A DNA stretch of 64,000 nucleotides from Halichondria panicea (taxonomy: Eukaryota; Porifera; Demospongiae; Suberitida; Halichondriidae). The stretch spans positions 10,774,632 through 10,838,631 of the forward strand of contig NC_087377.1 of assembly GCF_963675165.1 (NCBI RefSeq), read 5' to 3'. The notes beneath the pieces were generated by a model. That model saw only the letters and a program-made list of their open reading frames with translations, searched no databases and was not told where the DNA came from. This document shows, piece by piece, positions 43,901-52,195 of the stretch. A program made the position numbers and the translations under genes. The stretch's first letter is position 1. Each line of letters opens with the position of its first letter.

Positions 43901-45508
43901 CTACATGCTTCTTACCCAATCTGAACCACCTCTAGAGTGGGTTGGCTAATTCAGATTAGAAACCGAATTAAGCTTATTTACACAAATGCAGAACCGGATT
44001 CTAACCCGGATTAAAGACCTCGTGTAAATGTACAAAAACTAAATGTGCAGCCAGTTTCAAAATTTGGTCTGGTCTTTTCCTGTAAAGATTTTAATATAAG
44101 TGAACATACGTGAAACATTACTAAAAATCAACAAACGCTCTGCCAACCCTAATTTAATTACCCAGTATATAGGTTGTATAATACTTATTGTGGTCACGCA
44201 CACAATAGATTGTGCACGGTACTGTGTATATCGGCAGCCGAGGGTGATAATCATCATGCACTCAGATATCAGCCTTAGAAACACTCAGTCTGGCAGAAAT
44301 GAAGCAAGTTAAGCTTGATAAAGCAATGCTCAGAAACAGCCTCAGTGCTTAATTTTAGCACTATACTGCATGCAGGCTTCACTAGAAAAACTAATCATAA
44401 TTATACGTTTTGATTTCATAATAATAATTATAGCAGCTATAACTTTTGATCTCGTTGTAACTATGAGTTAAGTGCCGTTTCTTAGTTACAGCAACTGCAA
44501 TAAGCTAGTACATTATTACATCATAACGTCCTTATTACTATGTAAGTATTATAGCTTCCACTATAATTATGCGTGTGATCTCATTAAACATTTTGTAGTT
44601 CACACCAAATCGCCAAGAGATATTCAAGACAACAACAGCAGTAGCTGTTAATAATTATTGCAAATCTATATCCTGCAAGTTAATCCTTCCGTCGGGAGAA
44701 GTTCAAAGGTCTGTTAATTATTTATAATTGGCATAATGATGGGTTTCTTTCGATATCCATGGAGGGGCACCATGTAGCAACATTATGATACGCTTTCTAT
44801 AGCTAAGACTAATTGATGTCATACATTGTTCAGATGTCATATATCCTCAGATTCACTAAACTTGTAGATCTGTAATAATTATTTTTTCTGATTCCCTTAT
44901 TGCTATATCAAAATCGTGATGCACTTACTTTAATTAGGATTACTCAACTTGTTATTTCGTCAGCAAATGTTGCCATTCCTACTTCTCTCATCAAGCAAAA
45001 TAATGGAGGGTATTTGGAATTTGTTGTGTATGTCCAAGTGAACGGAACAACCTATCTCTTAAAAGATCACCTGAAGTCGGCAATAATGGTATATTCACTA
45101 ATTAACAATTTTACTACTTCTTTAGTATGTTTTTAATGCTTATATAGAATGCTGTAGAGCTCTATAAAATGAACGGATTCAGTCCGACTTTGGAGGCTGC
45201 ACTCCCTCCAACTGTACTGAACAGTGCAGCAGGACTCATTGGAGTCATAGTCGGAGCTGTGATAACACCTGTCATTTTGGCAGCAGTAATTATTCTAACT
45301 GTCATGTGGTAAGTGAAGCTTTATGTTTATTACTCAACAGCAAATTTTATTGAATCTGGGAATCACTGCATTATAATTATATTCGTTTGCTTTCAGCTGT
45401 AAGCATAAAAAAAACAAGAAGAAGAATCTGTTTGAGATGGACGATGTAAAGGTCGTTGTAAATCCTTTGTATGAAGACATAACTATTGTAGCTAAGCTTA
45501 GGAACTAG
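24568..45508 (+). CDS. Large type I receptor: IgGFc-binding-like, NIDO, AMOP, VWD, EGF repeats, TM
   Basis: I read 22 exons: 24568-25915, 25974-26134, 26187-26564, 26621-27153, 27455-27675, 30549-30769, 30903-31326, 31378-31611, 32018-32380, 32578-32733, 32852-32971, 33034-33153, 33250-33366, 34019-34141, 35197-35337, 36224-36343, 42701-42844, 42901-42974, 44599-44708, 44938-45088, 45148-45308, 45397-45508. All junctions are GT-AG and every phase matches, giving 5,532 nt and 1,843 residues. The NIDO-AMOP-VWD-EGF-TM core is that of MUC4, SUSD2 and Mesh-type adhesion proteins, and the N-terminal IgGFc-binding-like domain is an addition. It probably acts at the cell surface in adhesion or recognition (inference). 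The ATG at 24568 directly precedes a short signal peptide ([14 protein letters not shown]); an upstream first exon spliced at the CAG near 24597 cannot be excluded. There is no AATAAA close by; an ATTAAA lies at 45632. Confidence 0.9.
25974..26842 (+). other. Exons 2-4: nidogen-like (NIDO) domain
   Basis: About residues 465-690. Landmarks are [30 protein letters not shown], the NIDO signature [14 protein letters not shown], and [11 protein letters not shown] followed by FFFNYRLSG. The introns within it are only 52-58 bp (25916-25973, 26135-26186, 26565-26620). The domain is followed directly by a dibasic cluster KRRKR (residues 700-704; 26831-26845) that fits furin cleavage. Confidence 0.9.
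26990..27675 (+). other. Exons 4-5: AMOP domain
   Basis: From [15 protein letters not shown] (Cys at residue 755) through [35 protein letters not shown] and the terminal RRPSDNSS. The Cys pattern (CP...C...CC...CC...C) and the closing RRP are those of AMOP domains, found in MUC4, ISM1 and SUSD2. Intron 4 (27154-27454) falls right after QQCCFNSDG. Confidence 0.9.
28313..28757. mobile_element. MITE with CAGAGCAGCCTCCAAGTA ends, in intron 5
   Basis: Same family as 18619-19060. The interior shares ATACGGAATTAA and GCATTTCATCTCATTTCCAT. The end at about 28750 reads TGCATGGAGGTTCT. Intron 5 (27676-30548) is 2.9 kb because of this and neighbouring repeats, including a partial CAGTGGCGTAG-family end with a C13 run near 28151-28170. 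Confidence 0.75.
29381..29575. mobile_element. Small MITE with TAGCTAGAAATTTCTG ends, in intron 5
   Basis: TAGCTAGAAATTTCTGCGG at the left and CACAGAAATTTCTAGCTA at the right, with the interior repeating CGCAGAAATATTATCCGC. About 195 bp, non-coding. Confidence 0.75.
29922..30250. repeat. Hairpin plus tandem repeat in intron 5
   Basis: TTAGACACTGTTTAGGAAGT...GATTTAGAAG (from 29922) is mirrored by CTTCTAAATCATGTGGAAAC...CTAAACAGTGTCTAA (to 30054), arms of about 45 bp. Just after, TACATGATTTTCTAAGTAAG is repeated three times (30122-30197). TTAGCCAATCAGATT occurs at both 30090 and 30218, suggesting a larger decayed inverted element. Confidence 0.7.
30549..31611 (+). other. Exons 6-8: VWD domain with GDPH site
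   Basis: It begins [20 protein letters not shown], with G-D-P-H at residues 885-888 (30560-30571), the motif at which MUC4 and MUC2-type VWD domains are cleaved autocatalytically. Then follow FHLLQV, the [20 protein letters not shown] strands, and [18 protein letters not shown], the classic G-L-x-G-N-D-G-D motif. Exon 8 carries a five-Arg run (31419-31433, residues 1110-1114) and ends with the [16 protein letters not shown] block typical of this VWD subtype. Confidence 0.92.
32018..32380 (+). other. Exon 9: beta-sandwich-like linker and first Cys-rich motif
   Basis: Residues about 1174-1295. The part starting [20 protein letters not shown] resembles cadherin- or HYR-like strands that often follow VWD in such proteins, but I cannot assign a family. 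It ends with CACANGGNC and CLCMKG, the halves of an EGF-like module completed by exon 10 (32578-32733: [19 protein letters not shown]). Confidence 0.6.
33402..33925. mobile_element. Nested MITEs in intron 13
   Basis: GGCCAGGCAAAGTAGATTAG (33607) and CTAATCTAGTTTGCCTGGCC (33899-33918) are the ends of one element. The left part (33402-33545, TTAGGCCATGCAAAGTCAAT) belongs to a related sequence that recurs in direct orientation at 42410-42600, ahead of exon 17. The shared intronic sequence supports a duplication that included intron DNA. Confidence 0.7.
34957..35111. repeat. Inverted repeat with CACGTG motifs in intron 14
   Basis: GAACACACCTAGCCAAG and CTTGGCTAGGTGTGTTC are perfect inverted ends; the interior has CGAGTGCA-type GC-rich blocks. 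A related half-element is at about 49990-50085 (GCAGCCGAGTGCATTACGT, TTAAAACACGTGACTTGGCT). Confidence 0.75.
35387..35818. mobile_element. MITE with TATAGGCCTTGG ends, in intron 15
   Basis: Partner of the element at 2245-2678: TATAGGCCTTGGTAGATTTT and AAAATCTGCCAAGGCCTATA. Non-coding. Confidence 0.75.
35861..36083. mobile_element. MITE, ATATACCCGCTATACGGTA family, in intron 15
   Basis: TACTGTATAT and ATTTCGAGGGTATAAATG at the left, mirrored by CCTTGAAATATACCCGCTAT and ACGGTA at the right. It ends about 140 bp upstream of exon 16. Confidence 0.65.
36532..36829. mobile_element. MITE with AGAAACCACTCCCTTTC ends, in intron 16
   Basis: TAGAAACCACTCCCTTTCTT and AGAAAGGGAGTGG..GGTTTCTA are inverted ends. 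The interior shares GCTGTGTTGAGAGTTGTCCC and GAGTATAAACACATCACTGG with the element at 49472-49769. Confidence 0.8.
37020..37400 (+). repeat. Dispersed repeat (TTGCAAAATAATGCTTCGTT family), copy
   Basis: Carries ACTGCTACAGCTGCTCAATG, TTTGCAAAATAATGCTTCGT and AGTAGTCAGCTCTGCACTAT in family order. A second copy starts at about 37495, so two lie in tandem. Confidence 0.65.
38380..38665 (-). pseudogene. Retroelement-type integrase fragment
   Basis: On the minus strand, about 38650-38590 encodes [17 protein letters not shown], the second half of an H2C2 zinc finger. After a one-base frame change comes [13 protein letters not shown], then [20 protein letters not shown] and KEAG. This is the start of an integrase core of the Ty3/Gypsy or Ginger type, with the first two Asp of the DDE site visible (DFIGPL and TDYHSKW). 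The core breaks off after about 70 residues. There is no reverse transcriptase nearby. It is non-functional. Confidence 0.75.
38786..39072. repeat. Nearly perfect 144-bp tandem duplication
   Basis: Units 38786-38929 and 38930-39072 both begin GAGCTTAAATTATCTTCTCC and end near ATGAGTAC(A/G)TGTA..GTAAAG; they differ by only a couple of bases plus a two-base indel. Very recent duplication or an assembly artefact. Confidence 0.9.
39374..39549. repeat. Perfect palindrome with about 80-bp arms
   Basis: From CTACACAGTAAAAACAGATT through ATTTAATGTAGAAATGA the sequence is mirrored perfectly, after a 12-base centre (CAGAAATTTATA), to AATCTGTTTTTACTGTGTAG. It sits just inside the right end of the composite element. 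A transcript would form a long hairpin. Confidence 0.92.
40131..40235 (+). pseudogene. Dead EGF exon inside intron 16
   Basis: A good acceptor (GTATGCAG) precedes [20 protein letters not shown], matching exon 12 ([13 protein letters not shown]). After that, insertions shift the frame into TAG at 40205, while the sequence CTTGTAGTTGC..AGTGAAGGGTTT of the old exon is still visible out of frame to about 40235. No usable donor follows. Since exon 16 and the exon at 42701 share phase 1, splicing can skip it and keep the protein intact. Confidence 0.85.
40240..42409. other. Rest of intron 16, repeat debris including an inverted pair
   Basis: GTTAGAACAGAGATTGAAGA and GGGATATGAAACT (41390-41432) are mirrored at 42066-42120 by AGTTTCATATCCCC and TCTTCAATCTCTGGTTAGAA, bounding an element of about 720 bp. 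A small hairpin (CCATAGATACTAT / ATAGTATCTATGG) lies at 42361-42409. No coding exon was recognised here. Confidence 0.55.
42701..42844 (+). other. Exon 17: last EGF module, copy of exon 15
   Basis: [20 protein letters not shown] and onward differs from exon 15 at only a handful of residues. It has an intact D-x-D-E calcium motif and phase-1 boundaries. It closes the second EGF cassette. Confidence 0.9.
42901..45508 (+). other. Exons 18-22: juxtamembrane region, TM helix, cytoplasmic tail
   Basis: Residues 1642-1843. Exons 18-20 encode an extracellular segment of no recognised family ([51 protein letters not shown]), possibly SEA-like by position only. Exon 21 contains the transmembrane helix [20 protein letters not shown] followed by LTVM. 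Exon 22 is a 37-residue tail: [11 protein letters not shown] stop-transfer, then [18 protein letters not shown], in which NPLY (45461-45472) fits an NPxY endocytic or PTB-binding signal. Stop TAG at 45506-45508. Confidence 0.85.
43015..43438. mobile_element. MITE, GACTAGAAAAACATTTGCAA family (older copy), in intron 18
   Basis: TAGTCAAGAAAAACGTTTGC and the right end AATGTTTTTCCCAGACTAG are inverted, with subterminal GTCAATCCATCACAA / TTGTGATGGATTGAC. Same family as the perfect copy at 55913-56470, but diverged. Confidence 0.8.
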
Positions 45509-45820
45509 CTAGCAATTTTAACTAAAAACCACACGATAAAATATTTGCAGTAGCTCAATCTTTTAGTGATAGTGTTAATAATTTTTGTTTAATTGTGTTA
45601 ATTAACCCGATATTTATCAGTTTTGAAATTGATTAAATGCAGCAAAACACGTATTGCTATTACTATAGGGGGATATGATATAATGATATAATTATTACTT
45701 GTGGTCATGCAGTTCTATATATATATAGTTGGTATCCATGCATGGGGAACAAGATGCTCAGAAGAGCACTCACCCCGTGCACGTTGGCGTAATTAGTATG
45801 GATTGAGGCACGTGACAAGT

Positions 45821-46213
45821 ATAGGCCTGAGCTAATTATTCAATCAATTTTGCCTATTACTTTCATTCTCACTGTCCTTCCCTATTATTCAAGAAACTCT
45901 CACCTATTATTCAAGTTTTTCAGTCAATAATTTCTAACACTTAGAAAAATTGGATTGTAATAGCATGAACAGTATAAATTTGTCTTCTATAGATCTCTTT
46001 CTTCCTACAGTGGATTGCAACCTTTCTCTTTCTTGTGAGATTTAATGCTTGAGGAGCTTTGAAGACTTCAAATTAAATGATCTTGCTGTTATATTTGTAT
46101 TTAGAGCCATTCTGTGCATGCGCAATAGTGTTTTGTGGTTAATTTTGCCTATTATTCCAAGATGCTGCCTATTATTAAAAAAATTATTCAAGTATAATTA
46201 GGCCTAAGCTAAC
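45821..46213. mobile_element. MITE with ATAGGCCTGAGCTAA ends
   Basis: ATAGGCCTGAGCTAATTATT and AATTAGGCCTAAGCTAAC are inverted relative to each other's cores (TAGGCCTNAGCTAA is itself nearly palindromic), with TTTTGCCTATTA and GCCTATTATT repeats just inside. The family assignment is tentative. Confidence 0.45.
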
Positions 46214-46621
46214 AGTCATGCATGCATGTGACCAATGAGGTCAGTGTGATTTCATTGCACATCTGGTTACAGTACCTGCATATACAAAATCGCCAAATTT
46301 ACCTGCTATTCGGTATACCATGCACTCGAGGCCATAGTTTAATCATAGCATAATATAGGTATAATCTATACTCCATAGATATAGGTAGCTATATTCCCAC
46401 GTGTAAAACATAGACCACATCCTATATTGTGATGTCATAATTATAGCATCAAACTATATAATTATGACTCGCATATCAGGCCCATGCATGCATAATTTAT
46501 GCCATGGAGCTCGAGATAATCATTCATGCACCAATCATTTATTGCGATTCAGATGACAATGCCAATAATGGTCAAGTGATCGTCGGGAGTTCTATAGTAT
46601 AATTATATATTTGTTCAGAGT

Positions 46622-47085
46622 CTACAATTCATTGCTGTCAACTGTAACCAGATCAAACTCCAAGTTCTTGCCTGAGAAAGGGATTGTACTGGACCTGTAG
46701 TTGAGAATAAAAAACATGTCACCGTAATTATATTCAACATAACGTATTATAATTATGTAAAAGGTTTGTCGAACGAGGTCTTACAACTTAGTAGTACATT
46801 ATCGACGTGGCTCTGATAGGTGAGCTCAACGATACTGTTTTGAGCTGTGTTGACTCTCAGGTATAGTATCTGTTTCCACTGCATGGCATCCTTCACAAAC
46901 AGTTTCACTCACTGTGGCATAGGCCTTGGAAACAGCCTCCAGCTGGAACATGAGATATCTTCTTGTTGCTGTCACTAAACACTTGCAGTCTGTGAAGAGG
47001 TCCATCGTCATAGAGATGGAAGCTACACTGCCAATTGACATCGTAGTTCAAAGAAATTATTGATGATTTTCCACTGTTGACAGGA
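46622..47085 (-). pseudogene. Possible gene remnant, unrecognised protein
   Basis: On the minus strand, after an acceptor-like TGTCAACAG (47079), an open stretch reads SIISLNYDVNWQCSFHLYDD and VFSDSNKKISHVPAGGCFQG. The frame then has to change near 46910 to read VKDAMQWKQILYLRV and VELTYQSHVDNVLLS, ending at a donor-like GTAAGA (46784). After ACTACAG (46695) another open piece reads PFSGKNLEFDLVTVDSNEL, then stop, but its phase does not match the preceding donor. The amino-acid texture is convincing while the frames are not, so I call it a decayed gene. No family recognised. Confidence 0.35.
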
Positions 47086-47130
47086 TTATTAGTACATGTA
47101 TAATTATGTTGTGCCGTTGTGATTCTGTAT

Positions 47131-47195
47131 AGCCTCAATTCCAGGCCGCTTGAAAAAGGCGGCCTGGTATACCTTGTATATGCGCATGCGCGTAT
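47131..47195 (+). mobile_element. Short hairpin element with NRF1-like palindrome, copy 2
   Basis: AGCCTCAATTCCAGGCCGCT, GCGGCCTGGTATACC, then TGCGCATGCGCG at 47181. Same layout as 3920-4003. Confidence 0.7.
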
Positions 47196-47199
47196 AGAG

Positions 47200-48426
47200 T
47201 AGAAGAGGGTATTATGAGACGGAACCAATTATGAGACAGCTGTTTAAAACAGGAGTGCTTCAGCTATTCTGTCTGCAGTTAGTATAGCACTACCACTCTA
47301 GTATTTTTTCAAAAAAAAATTTGGAGTTGTATGCTTGTGTTGACAGAGATACCACAATAGTTTGTTTAAGAACAGAATTTAATTGGATTTTTAATTGACC
47401 AAATTTAAGTGGGTGCCAAATGTTTGTAGTAAAATTCACTTGGTATCAGTTATAACAGGAGTAACTGTTTTATAGGCAAAATTAATAATCACTATAATAT
47501 TATTTTAATATCAGAAAGTTCCAGATATGTTAGAACAGCCAATTAGCGTTAAAATTAATTAATTGCAATGGTGTCTCGTAAATACCCCCCCGTCTCATAA
47601 TACCCAAACCACTTTGAACACTAAAATGCTAGCATTAACTGCAAACAAAGCACTGTCATTAATTTTTTTGTTTACATGCAAAGTATATTGACCATAAAAG
47701 TTAGTGAACAGGCTATTTAGCTCCCTCAAGATTACTGCAAGACAGGGGGTAATCCGTGTATTTGTGGTAAAATAAACACGTATATACATGTACTATTTTA
47801 TATTCTGAAGTTGTGTCTGTTACATAGAAGTATTGTGCAAAGATAACTGAGTTCTTACGCCCTTTATTGTATCAAGCCAAGTCTCTACTTAACGACACCC
47901 TATACACTGTAAGGCTAGAGATGAAGGCATGACGTGTTCCTGTGAGTCCCCTGATGAGGCTGTGGTAATATGGACCAGGCAAGTCTTCTGCTACCAAATC
48001 TTGCCTTTATGTTCGACAAGAAGTCATTGCTGAAGATAAAGAAGCTAATGATCACTTCTGAAAGCTTTTAATAGGCTTTAACTCGACACTCTGGAAGTTG
48101 TTCACTCAAGATCTGATATTTTAAAGAGTCTACCACTCTTCCTAGCTAGCTGGCAGCTCTATAGCTGTCTGGGAGGCCTTCTTGAACAGCCTCTTTAAGT
48201 TGTGGCCACAAATAAGTGCCTTATAAGGGTATGGAGTGGGTGGTTGTAGGTTTTTAGATTTCACAAAAAGAGACCCGCTTGCATCCGTGAAGCATGTAAT
48301 TAAGTTGGCTTGGCCTTAGTGTCTCTGAAAGCTGCCATTGTGGTCATGAACATTATTTTTACCACATGGTCATGCATATTCTTCCTTTTTGTAACTTTGT
48401 CTGGTTTTTTACAATTTGTATGATGA
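47200..48426. other. Intergenic DNA, nothing recognised
   Basis: No protein-like frame and no clear inverted ends were seen over about 1.2 kb. Confidence 0.4.
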
Positions 48427-48504
48427 ATTGCTGTCAATTATTTTGCACATGCGTATACAAGGTATACCAGGCCGCCTTTTTCAAGCGGCCTGGAATCGAG
48501 GCTA
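48427..48504 (-). mobile_element. Short hairpin element, copy 3 (inverse)
   Basis: AATTGCTGTCAATTATTTTG, then GGTATACCAGGCCGC..GCGGCCTGGAATCGAGGCTA. Inverse copy of the elements at 3920 and 47131; its palindrome has decayed to GCACATGCG. Confidence 0.7.
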
Positions 48505-48519
48505 GATTCTGTACTGTAG

Positions 48520-48998
48520 TACAGTGGAACCTCTATTAACGGCCACCTCCAAATAGCAACCACACGCTATATAACGGCCAAGAGGTCAGGTCCAGATTGA
48601 AACTACAATGACTTCAATGTAAAGCAACCTCTCAGGAGCGACCACCTCTCTACTCCGTATAACGAGCAGCTTTAATTTCTAGTCCCCAACCAGCTTTAGC
48701 AATGAAAAATAACCTCCCAGAATGGACAGCCACACCCAAAATTAGCAAAAAATAATTGTTGAGATAGCATTATTTTGCACAATCGTGAAACCTAGCTGTA
48801 GCTTGTCCATACAGCCTCTTCAAAGCTTGTATGAGCTAAAGAAGCAGTTAGCAAAGCTCCAAGATTCATTTGCAGCAAGAAATGACTCGTAGAGCATACA
48901 TAGCTGGCAATCGAAACCTCCCAAGGAAGACCACCTCTCCATAACGGCCAAAAAAAGCTGTTCCCCAATGGTGTCCGTTTTATAGAGGTTCCACTGTA
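48520..48998 (+). mobile_element. MITE with TACAGTGGAACCTCTAT ends
   Basis: TACAGTGGAACCTCTATTAA and TTATAGAGGTTCCACTGTA are nearly perfect inverted ends, with TA at both borders (mariner/pogo-like target preference). The interior has repeated ACGGCCA blocks. 479 bp, non-coding. The inverse older copy is at 18147-18603. Confidence 0.85.
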
Positions 48999-49471
48999 CC
49001 ATTTTATTTTAAATCATTAAAATCATCACTACAGTAAAATTAAATTGAAGGATAAATGATAAATCTATTTAAACTCAGAGTTACAGTGTTTACTGTACAA
49101 AAATAGCTGGCTGCATTCTGAATATAATTATGCTGCATTATATAACCCTTTACTGGTCAAATTGTGTTAAATACAACAACAAGCTATAGGCAGGGAGCAT
49201 GCTATCAACTTGTCAATGTTGCATGATATTGGATTCTGTGGTAGATTGAATAGTGTCATGAAGCGATTATCCTTTGAAGTTCTGCTGAGCTGTTCAATTA
49301 GGACACTAAAAAAAAATTAAGCTATACAGCACGTAAGACTGAGTATAGTATCCATTGGTATAGACCTTCTGGACTATCTTGGTAGCCATAGAACATTCTC
49401 AAAGACAAAGCAGCAAGCCATTTGTGTACACGTACACAGGCACTTCACAAGTCGACACATGCACTACAATT

Positions 49472-49769
49472 GGAAACCACTCCCCTCCGCTGCGATCTGG
49501 GGACTGGCAAGCTGCTGTGTTGAGAGTTGTCCCGTGCGTGAAAATGTCACACTCCCACAAGAAAGCAAACTTCACAAATACCCGGCCGCACGCGCCAACT
49601 ATTACTGATTATCAGCCTCGAGTATAAACACATCACTGGCGGTCTGTTATCGAGGCTGAAGCAATAATTATGGGAGCAATATCACCCACGCATTACACAT
49701 TTGTGGTTTGTTCTAATTGCATTCCAACAGGACAACTCTCAACACAGCAGCTTGCCAGTCCCCAGAGCA
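49472..49769. mobile_element. MITE with GGGGACTGGCAAGCTGC inner inverted repeats
   Basis: CTGGGGACTGGCAAGCTGCT continuing to GAGTTGTCC (49498-49532) is mirrored by GGACAACTCTCAACACAGCA and GCTTGCCAGTCCCCAG (49731-49767). Same family as 36532-36829. Confidence 0.8.
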
Positions 49770-50152
49770 TGCAGTCTAACAATAGTCTACATGCTTGTTA
49801 AGCAGCTTAGTTGAGCAGAGTGCAGCTTTTAAAGGCCACACATACTTCCATTGAGGCAGCAGCAAGGCATAAAATCGACTGGTTAGTGCATGCACAGCCA
49901 TTGACCCACGCCCATCTCTAAGCCATGGCAATTTTATTGGGGGCGGCAATAATATCAAGCTAATTTGGTGGGTTGGGCTGACCTTTTGAACGTGCATGGT
50001 GCAGCCGAGTGCATTACGTTTATAACCAAGAGACTATCCGATCGATCGAGTGCACTAGCATTAAAACACGTGACTTGGCTATATATATAATTATGTGCAA
50101 TTTAACCATTATATAGACATGCATGTACATTTACATACATGTTCTGATGTCT

Positions 50153-50336
50153 TCAGAGGTGGAAAAACTTGTAATACCTCCATTACAGGTGATCGGTCTC
50201 TTCTTGTCTGCCGGCCTAGCTTGACAGTATTTTTCATCAGCCTCATGCATAAAAAACTAAAGAGGCTAATGAAAAATACTGTCAAGGCCGGCAGATAAGA
50301 ATGGATTAAAAAGAGACTGTAAGTTTTCCACCTCAG
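50153..50336. mobile_element. Hairpin MITE with AGAGGTGGAAAAACTT ends
   Basis: TCAGAGGTGGAAAAACTT and AAGTTTTCCACCTCAGA are near-perfect inverted ends. Subterminal CTGCCGGCC..TTGACAGTATTTTTCAT is also mirrored, so most of the 184 bp can fold back. Non-coding. Confidence 0.85.
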
Positions 50337-50587
50337 AGTACAATGAATAATATTATGTTATAGCAGCATTTAGCGGTTTGACATGATTATAATGGCAATG
50401 GATAGAAGATATGCATTCCAGTGCCTCTAACTTCATATCAGTATAGGGCTTGTAGCTCTCAACGCATGGTTATGTGATTGTGGCCCACATGCAGTATAGG
50501 ACTGCATGCATGCATGGTTTTATAGTTGTCAAATAATTGTGTCAAACTCAAACAATGTATATTGTAATGTATAATATACAAAGAAAG

Positions 50588-51182
50588 TCATTTGAAAGTA
50601 ATAACAAAACGTGGTAAATCATGAGCAGGGTTCTTCATCACTACTATGTCCCCTTTTTTTGTATGATGAGTTCCATTCTGTCCTAGCAACAGTTCATTCA
50701 GCAGCAGCTTCTTTCCACCATTGCAGTAATCAAGAGGAATGATGGGAGATGTTGCAAAGTATTCCCCGGCACCATGGACTTGGCGACTTCTTTTCTTTTG
50801 GTCATAGCCAGTACTACATATGCTGTCGATATTGCTTTCTGATGTTCCATGAAATGCAAGGCAAGTATTTCTTTGGCTGGTCGGTAGGGACATCATTGCG
50901 CTCCTAAATGTATTAAATAGAGCACCTCCAGGCTTAGCGTGATCATTTTCTTTCATTGAGGCAACTTTGAGATCGGAAAATTTCTGGAGAAACTTTTGAA
51001 CTTCCGGCATGCTTGTAAGAATCTTTGCTGATAAAAAAGTATAGTAAAACAATTGTTAGCCAGCTCTGATATTCATTACCATCTCTGTTGGGGGCGTCCT
51101 TCTGTGCATGGTCTAGACAACAGTAGTCATGGACTGTCCCTCCCTCTGTTTTCTTTCTATTGGTGCATCCAGGTAGGCCACA
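50588..51182 (-). CDS. PARP-like ADP-ribosyltransferase, C-terminal exons (5' part not found)
   Basis: Two minus-strand exons. The first (about 51182-51080) reads CGLPGCTNRKKTEGG, VHDYCCLDHAQKD, a small Cys/His module of the kind that precedes the catalytic domain in some PARP-like proteins. It splices in phase (donor GTAATG at 51079, acceptor TTATCAG at 51028) to 51027-50588. That exon encodes a PARP catalytic fold: LAFHGTSESNIDSICSTGYD, VHGAGEYFATSP, KKLLLNELLLG, GDIVVMKNPAHDLPRFVITF, stop. His (HGT) and Tyr (GEYFA) of the NAD site are present; the third triad position, usually Glu, is not obvious. The 48-bp intron is typical of expressed genes here. No upstream exons were recognised, so the gene may be partial, or its 5' exons lie beyond recognition in 51.2-52 kb. 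Confidence 0.75.
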
Positions 51183-52195
51183 CTGCACTGTTAAAAATGA
51201 TGTGTTCTGGAACACACTTTTAGGATGTTGAAATAACTGTTTAAATTTGACCCGCCTAAAGATGTTTAGTAACACATATAGCTGTAGTGTGTTTGTGAAC
51301 ACATTGGCAAGTGTGTTGTCTAGCACATGCATACAGTGCCTTAAAAGCACACTAATAGTAGTTTTGTCTAGCACATCCATATATAAGTACAATAATTACA
51401 TGTAAGCAGACAACTCGGGATGGAAAGGTTATTTTATCGAATGAGAGCACCATGCATGCTGATGCCTCAGTGGAAGTGTCAAAGCTAAAGCAATAGCTTG
51501 CCTTGGTGAACATTTTTGTATAAATTTTGCTGCATGCAGGCAGAATCCAGAATCACAGAGAAAAAAACTCAAAAGAGTGGGTAATGATCGATGATTGGTA
51601 ATGATTAAAGCGGCATTGGTTTGTGGTTAGCAGCTGCTGATGTAATCAAAACAGTAAAATGTGTAGTTTTTCAGTGTTATCTCAGCAATGGAATAAGCAT
51701 AGAGGATGTTCTTGGTATCAAACTGCGTAGCCTATTTATCTGTAAACCTATACATACAGAAATTTGAAACCTAAGCCCTAACCCTACATGTATTAATTTT
51801 TCAGAAGTCATAACCAAAAAAACCAGTAAATCAGTAAATCATGAATGTATTAATTTTTCAGAAGTCCTAACCAAAAATATACCTAAACACCAGTAAATCA
51901 GTAAATCATAAATTATATACACTGTGAACATATATAAGACCCATGCATAAAGGATAGCCAAACCATTCAACAATTATTTTATGAAGTCTGAGACCTTAGC
52001 TGTTTAAGGTTAGTGTTTTATTACTCTAACTGACCCAGTGCTCTTATTAACGTTCTGTCACCGGACAATTTCCGGACAAAAATTGCGATTGTGCATGTAA
52101 CCTCAGATGTGCATGCTCGGTAAAATTGTCCTGCCACGTGGTGAAACATAGTAAGCAGCTGCAAAAATGAAAAGACTCACTAAAAAGTCGACTAT
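51183..52195. other. Intergenic DNA with a 60-bp tandem duplication (51789-51910)
   Basis: TGTATTAATTTTTCAGAAGT...CAGTAAATCAGTAAATCAT occurs twice in tandem. A long minus-strand frame up to 51392 continues past the likely acceptor of the PARP-like exon; it contains repeats of the GTGTGTT / TCTAGCACAT type and is not called as coding. Confidence 0.5.

Noticed and set aside
51183-51392. Extension of the PARP-like frame upstream to 51392
   Set aside because: Good acceptor sequences lie at 51183-51188 and the extension translates repetitive GTGTGTT/AGCACAT sequence; treated as intron or upstream DNA.
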